DNA of 64,000 bases from Acidobacteriota bacterium (GTDB lineage: Bacteria; Acidobacteriota; Blastocatellia; Pyrinomonadales; Pyrinomonadaceae), in contig CP065003.1 in assembly GCA_016700175.1 (NCBI GenBank), positions 3,606,001 through 3,670,000 on the forward strand, written 5' to 3'. The notes under the pieces were generated by a model. That model was not told the DNA's origin. It searched no databases and saw nothing but the letters and a program-made list of their open reading frames with translations. Positions 44,734-53,084 of the stretch are shown here, in pieces; position 1 is the first letter of the stretch; the number at the start of each line of letters is the position of its first letter. The position numbers were made by a program, and so were the translations under genes.

Positions 44734-45138
44734 ATGGTTAGTCCCGGAACCGCAGCACTGACACTGTATGGGCTTTGGCTGTTCTTCTTTGTCTTTTCCT
44801 TCGTTGTCATGGTTAGATCCGTTGCGATGGCGGTTAGAGAAGGTGAACGATCTTCCAGGTTAGTCGGTCGCGCGATTGGAGCGGCACTTGTCTATTTTGT
44901 CAGCGCAGGCGTGTCCATGCTCTTGCTCGTGCTTGTCTTCTGGGCAGAACCGAGACGCGCGGATGATTTCCTTTCGTTCTCCGATTTTCTTTGGTGTTTA
45001 ATCGTCGTGTTACTTTTCGGGTTTCTCGGATGGCTGAGTTCCGTACTTGTAAATCAAGGCGTACTGAATCCCTTTTCACCCGGCTTCTGGTTTGAAGGGC
45101 GCGATTTAGTTGAGATCGATCTGGACGTTAAGAACTAG
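44734..45138 (+). CDS. Small membrane protein, paralogue of the next gene
   Basis: 134 residues, three hydrophobic segments (about 8-32, 47-72, 88-110). Shared with the protein at 45426 are the blocks DDFLSxSxxL, VLLFGFLGWLSSVLVNQG and NPFSPGFWF. No family is recognised. Codon use is less GC-rich than in gyrB. It is the first member of a tandem gene pair, each preceded by a nearly identical repeat block. Confidence 0.72.
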   Translation: MVSPGTAALTLYGLWLFFFVFSFVVMVRSVAMAVREGERSSRLVGRAIGAALVYFVSAGVSMLLLVLVFWAEPRRADDFLSFSDFLWCLIVVLLFGFLGWLSSVLVNQGVLNPFSPGFWFEGRDLVEIDLDVKN

Positions 45139-45425
45139 TCATTGGTTCAACCAGTCTTTCGAGCCGCTTCAGCGGCATGATCTCAGTAATGAGAAGAAAG
45201 GACTGAGGACTGAGATCAAGTGTCAGGTGACGGGGATCAGGTGTCACAAGCCGGGCACCGTCGGCGCCAAATGTTAATAGCATTGGAAGTCGTTCCGCGT
45301 CATCACCTCCGTAGGAGCGACATGTCTGTAGCACTGGCACCGACAAGTCCTTTCTGTCATGTCAGCGGCGGAAGGGTTGATCTGCCGTTTGCTCGATACC
45401 GGACTTCGGGAATCCTTTTCAAACT
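45139..45425. repeat. Second copy of the 160-bp repeat block
   Basis: 45188-45347 matches 44538-44697 over 160 bases with six mismatches and no gap. It contains CTGAG heptamers, GTGTCAGGTGACGGGGATCAGGTGTCAC, a C-ACCGTCGGCG-type palindrome with GTTAATAGC tail and a GCTCC-type palindrome with ATGTCTGTAGC tail. The remaining bases show nothing. Confidence 0.9.
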
Positions 45426-45818
45426 ATGGTTCCCAGAGATTCAGTGTTGATCCTGTTAGCGCTATGGGCGTTGATCCTCTTGCTGTCACCCGCAGTGCTT
45501 ACTAGAGTTGTGACAAGGATCCTTGGAGAAGGCGTGCGTTTCTTGAGTTTGATCTATCGTGTGGGAGCTGCTGCAACAATGTATCTCGTCAGCGGTTTGA
45601 TCTCATTGACTTTCCTGATCCATTATTTGGCACAGCCAGATCAATGGCCGAAGGACGACTTTTTATCGCTTTCAGAATCCTTGCTCTCGGTGATCCTCGT
45701 GCTTGTATTCGGATTTTGCGGATGGCTTGGTTCCGTTGTCGTGAACGAGGGTTTCTTTAATCCCTTCTCTCCAAGTTTCTGGTTTGGAACGACGGATAAA
45801 ACGGAGTTCGAACTATAA
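45426..45818 (+). CDS. Small membrane protein, paralogue of the preceding gene
   Basis: 130 residues, three or four hydrophobic segments. It aligns along its length with the protein at 44734: DDFLSLSESL, VFGFCGWLGSVVVNEG and NPFSPSFWFG match, while the rest has diverged widely. A GGAATCC stretch upstream is a poor ribosome-binding site. The pair looks like an older tandem duplication. Function unknown. Confidence 0.72.
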   Translation: MVPRDSVLILLALWALILLLSPAVLTRVVTRILGEGVRFLSLIYRVGAAATMYLVSGLISLTFLIHYLAQPDQWPKDDFLSLSESLLSVILVLVFGFCGWLGSVVVNEGFFNPFSPSFWFGTTDKTEFEL

Positions 45819-45893
45819 GGAATGCCGGGAAGGTACCCAAACCGATTGCATGTGATTGAACCTTGAACTTGGAATTTGGAACAGGAAGTAAGA

Positions 45894-47006
45894 ATGTCTT
45901 CACTAGTACTTGATACCCGCCCCCTCGAAACCTATCTCGCGATGTCCGACGAGGAGATTGCGGAGCGGATCGAGTCCGCGCGCGAGGAACTCGGCCCGAA
46001 GGTCGTCATCCTCGGCCATCACTACCAGCGCGACGATGTTATACGCCACGCCGACCTCAACGGCGATTCCTACCAGCTTTCCGTTCTCGCATCAAAGACC
46101 GACGCCGAGTTCATAGTCTTCTGCGGCGTCCACTTCATGGCCGAGTCTGCCGATATACTCGGACGTGAAGATCAGCGCGTGATCTTGCCCGACATGGGCG
46201 CCGGATGCTCGATGGCCGACATGGCGCATATCGACCAGGTCGAAGAGGCGTGGGAAGTGCTGACCGAGATAGGCGTCGTCGGAGCCGGATCGTCCGTAGC
46301 TCCGATCACTTATATGAATTCGTCGGCGGCGATCAAGGCTTTCTGCGGAAGGCACGAGGGCGTCGTCTGCACTTCATCGAACGCGACCAAGCTGTTCGAC
46401 ATTTATCTGAAGAAGTTCGACAAGATGTTCTTCTTCCCCGACCAGCATCTCGGTCGCAACACCGGGGCGAAGTTCGGGATACCGCTCGACAAGATGGTCG
46501 TATGGGACCCGCACAAGGAACTGGGCGGAAACACGGAAGAGGAACTTCTGGAAGCCAAGCTCATCCTATGGCGGGGCCACTGTTCGGTTCACGGCAGGTT
46601 CAAGGACTGGCACGTGGACAAAATCCGGGAGGACGTGCCCGGCGTGAACGTGCTTGTCCACCCCGAGTGCATCTACGAGGTCGTCCAGAAGAGCGACTTT
46701 AACGGCTCGACGTCTTATATCATCAAGACCGTCGAAGAGGCCGCGCCGGGTACGAAATGGGCGATCGGGACGGAAGTGAATCTCGTTAACCGCCTCGCGA
46801 AGCGCTTTCCCGATAAGGAAGTGCATCTTCTGGCTCCCGACCTCTGCATGTGCGCCACGATGTACCGCATCTCGCCGCAGAGCCTTGCGTGGGCTATGGA
46901 AAACCTCACCGAAGGCACTATCGTGAACGAGATCTCGGTCGAGCCGGAGACCGCGAAATGGGCAAACGTCGCACTCGAACGGATGATCTCGATGACGGAA
47001 GGGTAG
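45894..47006 (+). CDS. nadA: Quinolinate synthase NadA
   Basis: 370 residues from ATG 45894 with AGGAAGTAAGA upstream; a TTG 18 bases earlier is less likely. It condenses iminoaspartate with dihydroxyacetone phosphate for NAD synthesis. The three [4Fe-4S] ligands are visible: Cys in VFCGVHFMAES, in WRGHCSVHGRF and in APDLCMCATMYR. ILGHHYQRDDV is the conserved N-terminal motif. No nadB or nadC is nearby. A ferredoxin follows, perhaps serving the cluster or its reduction. Confidence 0.96.
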   Translation: MSSLVLDTRPLETYLAMSDEEIAERIESAREELGPKVVILGHHYQRDDVIRHADLNGDSYQLSVLASKTDAEFIVFCGVHFMAESADILGREDQRVILPDMGAGCSMADMAHIDQVEEAWEVLTEIGVVGAGSSVAPITYMNSSAAIKAFCGRHEGVVCTSSNATKLFDIYLKKFDKMFFFPDQHLGRNTGAKFGIPLDKMVVWDPHKELGGNTEEELLEAKLILWRGHCSVHGRFKDWHVDKIREDVPGVNVLVHPECIYEVVQKSDFNGSTSYIIKTVEEAAPGTKWAIGTEVNLVNRLAKRFPDKEVHLLAPDLCMCATMYRISPQSLAWAMENLTEGTIVNEISVEPETAKWANVALERMISMTEG

Positions 47007-47116
47007 AAAAAGAGTTTGGAGGATAGGGCGCGTGCGGTGTAGTATTGTTAAAGGCTGTTGAACAGCCGCTCTCCCAGGTCCTTCCAATTACCTCCCTCAT
47101 CACCTATCGTTGAGAA

Positions 47117-47404
47117 ATGGCCGACATCGCTGACAAACTTCCGGAGAACGTCCCGGGCAAATACTACGTCGACGACCAGTGCATAGACTGCGACGTGTGC
47201 CGCGACACTTCTCCCGCGAATTTCATGCGCGACGACGAGAACGGCTATTCGTACGTCTGGAAACAGCCGGAGACCGCTGAGGAGCGCGAGCTCTGCGAAG
47301 AAGCGTTGATGGCCTGCCCTGTCGAAGCGATCGGCGACGACGGAGCGGGTGAGGGTGAATCAAACGAGGTATCAAAAGAGAACGAGCTCGTTGGGAGTTG
47401 GTAG
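47117..47404 (+). CDS. Single-cluster [4Fe-4S] ferredoxin
   Basis: 95 residues. CIDCDVC near residues 22-28 and a distal CP in LMACPVEAI form one cubane cluster site, as in archaeal and actinobacterial 3Fe/4Fe ferredoxins. The C-terminal tail is Glu/Gly-rich. Oddity: its last four codons and TAG stop (from 47390) are made of GTTGGGA and GTTGGTA units of a heptamer array that continues into the spacer, so the repeat has shaped the protein end. Follows nadA by 110 bases. Confidence 0.9.
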   Translation: MADIADKLPENVPGKYYVDDQCIDCDVCRDTSPANFMRDDENGYSYVWKQPETAEERELCEEALMACPVEAIGDDGAGEGESNEVSKENELVGSW

Positions 47405-47438
47405 TTGATAATTGATAGTTGAGAATTGATATTTGAAT
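47390..47438 (+). repeat. Seven-unit heptamer array spanning the ferredoxin stop codon
   Basis: GTTGGGA, GTTGGTA, GTTGATA, ATTGATA, GTTGAGA, ATTGATA, TTTGAAT follow without gap. The stop TAG (47402-47404) bridges units 2 and 3. The array ends exactly where the terminator stem begins (47439). Confidence 0.88.
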
Positions 47439-47459
47439 GCCGGCGGAAGCCGGCTTTTT
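47439..47459 (+). terminator. Rho-independent terminator after nadA-ferredoxin
   Basis: GCCGGC (47439-47444) and GCCGGC (47449-47454) pair across GGAA, followed by five T and a second T run up to 47466. Confidence 0.85.
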
Positions 47460-48307
47460 CATTTTTCAGGGACCAGGGACCAAGGCGCACGTGTCCGAAG
47501 CCCGACCGTCAGGGAGGGCTACTTTGAGGACTGAGACGAAAGGACTGAGGACTGAGGACTGAGTGCAGACGACTGAGGACTTAGAAAGTTCGCTGAATCT
47601 TCCGCCCCGGAGGGGCGGCAGACGATCAGGAAACGGACCGTTCCCGCCTTTCGCTGGGCGACAAGCAGAAGCCAATCGTACATCGTGGGCGATTGCCGCG
47701 AAGCAGCGGCACGATCCGAGGTCGCTACGCGACTACGAATCTAGTTAGAGGTCGGGATTCTACAGACATGCCGCTCCTACGGAGCTTGGATCACGCGGCG
47801 ACCCTGCGAGCTATTGACATGTTGCGCCTGCGGCGCTAAGAGGCGGAAACGACCACACAGTTCCCAACCTGCCCGCTTACGGCGCTGTTATGCGAAAGCG
47901 TGAATCGTGCATTCATGTCTAGGCCGCAGCTCCGTAGGAGCAACATGGTAATAGTGTTTCGGTGACGCGCGGCTATCGAGCTCCGTAGGAGCGGCATGTC
48001 TGTAGAAACTCTCGTCAGCCGCGTAGCGGCGTTACGAGCGCGGGGCGCCCGATGCACGCGGGACGCGTGCGTTCCGTTATGCCCGTCGCTTGCGCTCCGG
48101 GTTCCGATTAGTAACGCCGCTAACGCGGCTGGAAACAGGTGGAATCGCCTTTCCCCGGGCTGCGCCTACGGCTTGCCCGGGGCTAACATCTACCCGTCCC
48201 TCCGGGACTCGTTCGGACCAGATACGGAGCTGAATATTCTGATCAAACACTACCAAGAATTGATCTCCTCACCCATCACTCATCACTCAGTCCTCATCTC
48301 TCATCAC
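47460..48307. repeat. Long repeat-rich spacer, right edge of the repeat island
   Basis: No gene is seen in about 850 bases. GACTGAG heptamers (47525-47563); GCCCC-GGA-GGGGC (47602-47614); partial GTCGCTACGCGAC (47721-47733); GCTCC palindromes, inverted at about 47760 and direct at 47929 and 47981; an inverted GCGCC type at about 47820. GCCGC-GTA-GCGGC lies at 48019-48031, GCACGCG-GGA-CGCGTGC at 48054-48070, an inverted CGTCGCTTGCGCTCCGG unit near 48080, a CCCCGGGC...GCCCGGGGC hairpin (48156-48183), and CATCACT-type heptamers from 48274 to 48315 that cover the stop codon of the next minus-strand gene. Confidence 0.87.
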
Positions 48308-48655
48308 TCATATCTCAACGTAGATCCACCCGTCTTCGACGACCACCGAGTACGTCTCAATCGGGCAGCTCTTTTTCGTAAAGCATTCGCCGCTGCGGAC
48401 GTCGAATCGCCAACCGTGCAGGTCGCATTCGACGATGTTCCCGTAAAGCCTTGAATCCGCCAGCGGAAACCCCTTGTGCGGGCAAAAGTTCTCCACCGCG
48501 TAATACTCGCCGTCGACATTGAACAGCGCCAGCTCCGTTCCGCTCTTCAGCTGGACAGTCGCCCCACGGCCCGGCGGGACCGCTCCTACCTGGCCCACCT
48601 TGACCCTTCTTCCCTCGCGCGCCGGACGACGCGCCGCTCGCATTGCTTTACCCAT
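48308..48655 (-). CDS. Rieske [2Fe-2S] protein, NirD-like
   Basis: 115 residues. The Rieske ligands are CPHKG and CDLHGW (CxH and CxxH), 18 residues apart, in a small domain with NVDGEYYAVENF before it. The size and lack of membrane helix point to a soluble electron carrier or a dioxygenase/nitrite-reductase type ferredoxin. The N-terminal 20 residues are Arg-rich. The TGA stop lies inside a heptamer array. Divergent from the CBS gene. Confidence 0.9.
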   Translation of the reverse strand: MGKAMRAARRPAREGRRVKVGQVGAVPPGRGATVQLKSGTELALFNVDGEYYAVENFCPHKGFPLADSRLYGNIVECDLHGWRFDVRSGECFTKKSCPIETYSVVVEDGWIYVEI

Positions 48656-48810
48656 ATCTGCTCTTGTTCAGGACCTCATTAAAGTCTAAGTTGGCAAAAG
48701 GACCAATTCAAACGCCGGCGAGTCAGCCGCAGGCGCGCCAAAAGGAAAATGGCTTGCTTTATTGGCCTATCTCAAAGAGAATAAAACCCATAACAAAACG
48801 GGCGCAGAGA

Positions 48811-49284
48811 ATGACTGAGATAGGTACAACCGCTAAAAACAGGCTCAAATGCCGCCGGATTATGGCCGCCAACGTCACAATGGCGACGCGCGAAAGCACG
48901 CTCAAAGATGCCGCGGCGATCCTCCGGGACGGCGACATAGGCATTCTCCCGATCGTCGACGGCGAAGGCCGCCTCGTCGGCCTGCTGACCGACAGGGACA
49001 TCGTCGTCCGCGCGGTCGCGGACGGTCTCGACATCACGTCGACCACCGTCGGCGACATAATGACCGAGGAGCTCTTCACCGCCGGCCCCGACGATTTCGT
49101 ATTCGAAGCGCTTCGCACAATGGGCGAGAAGCAGGTCAGACGCATACCGATCGTGGATGAGGACGGCGTGCTTCGGGGCATCGTCTCGATGGCCGACATC
49201 GCGCTCGAAATGGAAGACGAAAAGGAAGTGGCCGAAACGCTCGAGGAGATCTCAAGCGGAGCCGCGTTCTGGAACAAGAACTAG
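48811..49284 (+). CDS. CBS-domain pair protein
   Basis: 157 residues if begun at ATG 48811. Two CBS motifs: STLKDAAAILRDGDIGILPIVDGEGRLVGLLTD is the first half, and DFVFEALRTMGEKQVRRIPIVDEDG the second, each followed by a D/S-A-D or TDRD ending. Such stand-alone Bateman modules bind adenine nucleotides and act as energy sensors. The ribosome-binding site is weak. Next to hsp20-lon, so a stress link is plausible. Confidence 0.88.
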   Translation: MTEIGTTAKNRLKCRRIMAANVTMATRESTLKDAAAILRDGDIGILPIVDGEGRLVGLLTDRDIVVRAVADGLDITSTTVGDIMTEELFTAGPDDFVFEALRTMGEKQVRRIPIVDEDGVLRGIVSMADIALEMEDEKEVAETLEEISSGAAFWNKN

Positions 49285-49308
49285 CAGGAACCGGCCGCGG
49301 GAACTCAT

Positions 49309-49668
49309 ATGGCTAAATCGTTGAATCGCTATTTTCACTTTCTCGAGAACTCCGGAGAGGCCAAACCCTCCGGACGGCTCTGGTATCCGGCGGCGGACAT
49401 CTACAAGACACCGGACGGATGGCTGGTCAAGGTCGAGCTCGCAGGCGTTTCGGCCGAAGATATCGAGATCGACATTCAGGGAAATCAGCTTTACATCGCG
49501 GGATGCCGCAAGGACAAGACGTGCGCCGCGGGCGGCTCAGTCCAACAGCTGGAGATCACGTACAGCCGGTTTGAAAAATCCCTGGAGTTTCCCGGCTCGA
49601 TCGAAGAGGCGAAACTCGAACATAACTTCGAGGACGGGCTTTTGATGATATTTCTGAAGACCGGCTGA
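49309..49668 (+). CDS. Hsp20/alpha-crystallin small heat-shock protein
   Basis: 119 residues. The alpha-crystallin domain runs from PAADIYKTPDGWLVKVELAG to EFPGSIEEAKLEHNFEDGLLMIFLK. The terminal I-x-I motif is missing because the protein ends in KTG, so oligomerisation may differ. It is an ATP-independent holdase. It lies 72 bases before lon, a pairing of chaperone and protease that recurs in this phylum. Confidence 0.9.
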   Translation: MAKSLNRYFHFLENSGEAKPSGRLWYPAADIYKTPDGWLVKVELAGVSAEDIEIDIQGNQLYIAGCRKDKTCAAGGSVQQLEITYSRFEKSLEFPGSIEEAKLEHNFEDGLLMIFLKTG

Positions 49669-49740
49669 GAGCGTTTCGACTCTCCCTTACGCACCGGCGA
49701 CACGGACAGATGACCGTGTTTTTGTTTTCTCCGAGATCAA

Positions 49741-52230
49741 ATGGCCGAAAACACTGAAGAAAAGAAACCTGCAGCTGAAACTGAACCGGACGTGTCCGTT
49801 CCGGGCGAACCGTTCGAGCTTACGATACTGCCTCTGCAGAATACGACGCTGTTTCCGCAGACGGTTGTTCCGCTCGCGGTGGGGCGCCGCAGGTCGGTAA
49901 GCGCGGTCGAATTCGCACTTTCGTCAGAAGAGAAGCTTATCGGCTGCATTACCGTCAAGACGGAGGACGTCGAGGGCAACGACGCGAAACCTGAAGACCT
50001 GCATTCGGTTGGGACGCTTGTGACGATCAAGCGGATGATGCGGGCCGAGGACGTGATGCAGCTCGTCGTCCAGGGCGTCGACCGTTTCCGGGTCATTGAG
50101 TTCACGCAGTCCGAGCCGTTCCTCAAGGCAAAGGTGGAGATCCTTCCCGAACTCACGGTCGAGAACCAGGACGAAGTAGAGGCTCTGAAACGGAACGTGC
50201 GCGGCCTTATCCAGGAGGCGCTGGCGATGCTTCCTCAGGTTCCGCCCGAGATCCGGATGTCGGTGATGTCGCAGGAGGATCCGGTCCAGCTTTCGTACTT
50301 CCTGGGCTCGGTCCTGGACCTCGGAGAAGAGAACGAGCAGAACATGCTCGAGGCCTCGACCGTCGACGATCTGCTCACTCTCGCTCACGCCTCGCTTGCG
50401 AAAGAGGTCGAGATAATGCAGATCCGCACGAAGATCGCCACCGAAGCGCAGAGCGAGATGGACAAGGCTCAGCGTGACTACGTTCTTCGCCAGCAGATGA
50501 AGGCCATCCAGAAGGAGCTCGGCGAGGACGATACTGGCGAAAGGGCGGAAGCGGAGCAGCTCCGCGAACGCCTCGACCAGGCGGACCTTCCCGAATATGT
50601 GAGGAAGGAGGCGGAACGCGAGCTTCGCAGGATGGAGCAGCTGCCGCAGTCGGCACCCGATTTTCACGTGATCCGCACGTACCTGGAGTACGTTCTCGAG
50701 CTTCCCTGGAAAAAATCGAGCCCCGAGAAGCTCGACCTTGAAGAAGCGCGCAAGATCCTCGACGAAGACCACTACGGGCTGGAAGACGTAAAGGAGAGGA
50801 TCCTTGAATTCCTGGCGGTCGTGAAGCTGCGGCCCGATTCGAAGAGCCCTATCATCCTCTTCGTGGGACCTCCGGGCGTCGGAAAGACCTCGCTCGGAAG
50901 ATCGATCGCTCGAGCTCTCGGGCGCGAGTTCGAGAGGTTCTCGCTCGGCGGGATGCGCGACGAGGCCGAGCTTCGCGGGCACAGAAGAACCTACATCGGA
51001 GCGATGCCGGGCAGGATCATCCAGGCGCTAAGGCGTGTCGGGGTCAACAATCCTGTGATGATGCTCGACGAGATCGACAAGCTCGGCAACGACTACCGGG
51101 GCGATCCGGCGTCGGCGCTCCTCGAGATCCTCGATCCCCAGCAGAACAACACGTTCAGGGACCATTACCTCGATCTCCCGTTCGATCTCTCTAAGGTGTT
51201 CTTTATTGCGACCGCCAACCAGCTTGCGCCGATCGCGATGCCCCTCCGCGATCGTATGGAGATCATCGGACTCGCGGGTTATTCCGATCAGGAAAAGCTG
51301 AACATCGCGAAACAGTACCTGATCCCGCGCCAGGTCGAAGAAAAGGGGCTGAGTCCTGAAAAACTTCAGATCACCGACGAGGCGGTCAACGTGATCACCT
51401 CACGATACACGCGCGAAGCGGGCGTGCGGCAGCTCGAAAGGACCGTCGGGAACATCGCGCGCAAGGTCGCCTTCAAGGTGGCGATCGGCGAGGAAGGCAA
51501 GTTCGTGATCGGGCCCGACGAGCTCAGGGAATACCTGGGCGGACCGCGCTTCTATCCCGAACAGGCTCGAACGGACCTCGCTCCCGGAGTCGCTACCGGA
51601 ATGGCGTGGACCGAGATGGGCGGCCAGGTGCTGTTCATCGAAGCGACGAAACTGCCCGGATCTTCGGGACTTACGCTTACAGGACAGCTTGGCGACGTTA
51701 TGAAGGAATCGGCAATGGCCGCGCGCAGTTACCTTTGGGCGCACGCGGACGAACTTGGGATCAAGGTTGAGGACATAAAAGAGAACGGGGTTCATCTGCA
51801 CGTTCCGGCTGGTGCCATTCCGAAGGACGGGCCTTCGGCGGGTGTGACGATGACTTCCGCCCTGGCGTCTCTCTACACCGGCAGGAAAGTGCGTTCGGAC
51901 ACGGCGATGACCGGTGAGATCACTTTGTCGGGGCTTGTTTTTCCGGTCGGAGGTGTCAAGGAGAAGATCCTGGCAGCGCACAGGGCGGGGATCAGGCGGA
52001 TCATTATGCCCGCGAAGAACGAGGCCGACGTGGACGAGATCCCCGAAGACGTGCGAAAGGACCTGGAGATCGTTCTCGCGAATGACATATCGGACGTACT
52101 CGATGCCGCTCTAGAGCCGGATTCGGCTGCTCCGGACAAGAAGTCCGAAGAAGAATACGCGGCGCACGCAGGGGAAGGCGGGAACTCGGACCAGGGAAGC
52201 GACCGGCTCGTCGCAAAAGAGGAAAGTTGA
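49741..52230 (+). CDS. lon: ATP-dependent protease Lon
   Basis: 829 residues. N-terminal substrate domain (about 25-220, PFELTILPLQNTTLFPQ), AAA+ domain with Walker A GPPGVGKTS and Walker B VMMLDEIDK, and C-terminal serine protease domain with catalytic Ser in KDGPSAGVTM and Lys in GGVKEKILAA. It degrades misfolded and regulatory proteins as a hexamer. The last 45 residues are an acidic, Ser/Gly-rich tail beyond the usual end. In an hsp20-lon unit. Confidence 0.97.
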   Translation: MAENTEEKKPAAETEPDVSVPGEPFELTILPLQNTTLFPQTVVPLAVGRRRSVSAVEFALSSEEKLIGCITVKTEDVEGNDAKPEDLHSVGTLVTIKRMMRAEDVMQLVVQGVDRFRVIEFTQSEPFLKAKVEILPELTVENQDEVEALKRNVRGLIQEALAMLPQVPPEIRMSVMSQEDPVQLSYFLGSVLDLGEENEQNMLEASTVDDLLTLAHASLAKEVEIMQIRTKIATEAQSEMDKAQRDYVLRQQMKAIQKELGEDDTGERAEAEQLRERLDQADLPEYVRKEAERELRRMEQLPQSAPDFHVIRTYLEYVLELPWKKSSPEKLDLEEARKILDEDHYGLEDVKERILEFLAVVKLRPDSKSPIILFVGPPGVGKTSLGRSIARALGREFERFSLGGMRDEAELRGHRRTYIGAMPGRIIQALRRVGVNNPVMMLDEIDKLGNDYRGDPASALLEILDPQQNNTFRDHYLDLPFDLSKVFFIATANQLAPIAMPLRDRMEIIGLAGYSDQEKLNIAKQYLIPRQVEEKGLSPEKLQITDEAVNVITSRYTREAGVRQLERTVGNIARKVAFKVAIGEEGKFVIGPDELREYLGGPRFYPEQARTDLAPGVATGMAWTEMGGQVLFIEATKLPGSSGLTLTGQLGDVMKESAMAARSYLWAHADELGIKVEDIKENGVHLHVPAGAIPKDGPSAGVTMTSALASLYTGRKVRSDTAMTGEITLSGLVFPVGGVKEKILAAHRAGIRRIIMPAKNEADVDEIPEDVRKDLEIVLANDISDVLDAALEPDSAAPDKKSEEEYAAHAGEGGNSDQGSDRLVAKEES

Positions 52231-52236
52231 ATCCGT

Positions 52237-52641
52237 TTATTCGACGGGTCTCAGGCAGAACATCGTAGCGGTCATCGTCGCGTAGGTTTCCGAACCGTTC
52301 GCGTCGTTGACCGCTCCTTCCGTAAAGACAAGGGTCCTTCCCGTCTTCAACACCCGCCCGTCGGCGATTATCCTATTCGCCGTGCAGGGTCTCATCAGTG
52401 TGATCTTGAACTCGACCGACATCACCTCGGCATCGTCCGGCATTGTCGAAAGCGCCGCGTAGCCGCACGCTGAATCGGCGATACTGGCCAAGATGCCGGC
52501 GTGTGCGTATCCGTGCTGCTGCAGATGTTGCTCGGCTATGTCGCAGGCGATGCGAGCGAAGCCCTTCTCCCACGAGACGAGTTCCGCTCCGAGCGTTCGC
52601 ATAAACACCTGCTTGTTGAAATTCGCACGGATCCTGTCCAT
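52237..52641 (-). CDS. PaaI-type hotdog thioesterase
   Basis: 134 residues. The hotdog signature HAGILASIADSACGYAA, followed by SVEFKITLMRP and GRVLKTGRTLVFTEGAV, is typical of PaaI/YdiI acyl-CoA thioesterases. The catalytic acid is probably Asp in ADSACG. Substrate unknown. Its start is 5 bases after the stop of the gene at 52647 (same strand), so it is the second gene of a pair. It converges on lon with only 6 bases between. Confidence 0.9.
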   Translation of the reverse strand: MDRIRANFNKQVFMRTLGAELVSWEKGFARIACDIAEQHLQQHGYAHAGILASIADSACGYAALSTMPDDAEVMSVEFKITLMRPCTANRIIADGRVLKTGRTLVFTEGAVNDANGSETYATMTATMFCLRPVE

Positions 52642-52646
52642 CTTCG

Positions 52647-53084
52647 TCAGAACTGCGCAGGGATACCCGTGTCCTTCCCGTAGAATTCGCGAACGCGCGC
52701 GGCTATCTGGTTGTCGGTCATCGAATCGGCGGCCTCGACAGCTCTCAGGTTGGGCTTCGGCCCTGCCTCTTTTTCAAAAAGCTTCTCGAACCGGGTCTTC
52801 ATATGCGCCGGCCCGAAGACCAGCAACTGGTCCGCGGGCGCGACCGACTTCAGCACGCGACCGAGGAACTTCGTTTCCATCTCCTCGATCCTGTTCTCTC
52901 TTGCGCGTTCGTCTTCGACAAACTGGTTCCCGAAGCGTCCCGACTGGTTCGTTTCGCCTTCGATCCGCTCTTGGGTCTCGATCCCGGATTCAAGCGTCTT
53001 CACGTCCGTACTGTTCCCTTCGAGCGTCACCAGAACGGCTTTCGAAGTGTCGAGCCAGACGCCCATCAGTTTCCGTGGTTTCAT
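52647..53084 (-). CDS. Conserved hypothetical protein, possibly eRF1/baeRF-like domain
   Basis: 145 residues from ATG 53084 with GGAGGTCGTT upstream; an earlier GTG at 53096 lacks such a site. The start MKPRKLMGVWLDTSKAVLV, the charged middle and the end ADSMTDNQIAARVREFYGK match a family of small bacterial proteins beginning IGIWMD. Their fold seems related to the middle domain of release factor 1, but I am not sure. Cytoplasmic; function unknown. Cotranscribed with the thioesterase. Confidence 0.72.
   Translation of the reverse strand: MKPRKLMGVWLDTSKAVLVTLEGNSTDVKTLESGIETQERIEGETNQSGRFGNQFVEDERARENRIEEMETKFLGRVLKSVAPADQLLVFGPAHMKTRFEKLFEKEAGPKPNLRAVEAADSMTDNQIAARVREFYGKDTGIPAQF

Noticed and set aside
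25491..48307. Insertion sequence or integrated element behind the repeat island
   Set aside because: No transposase, integrase, att-type direct repeats or target duplications were seen; the repeats are only in spacers.
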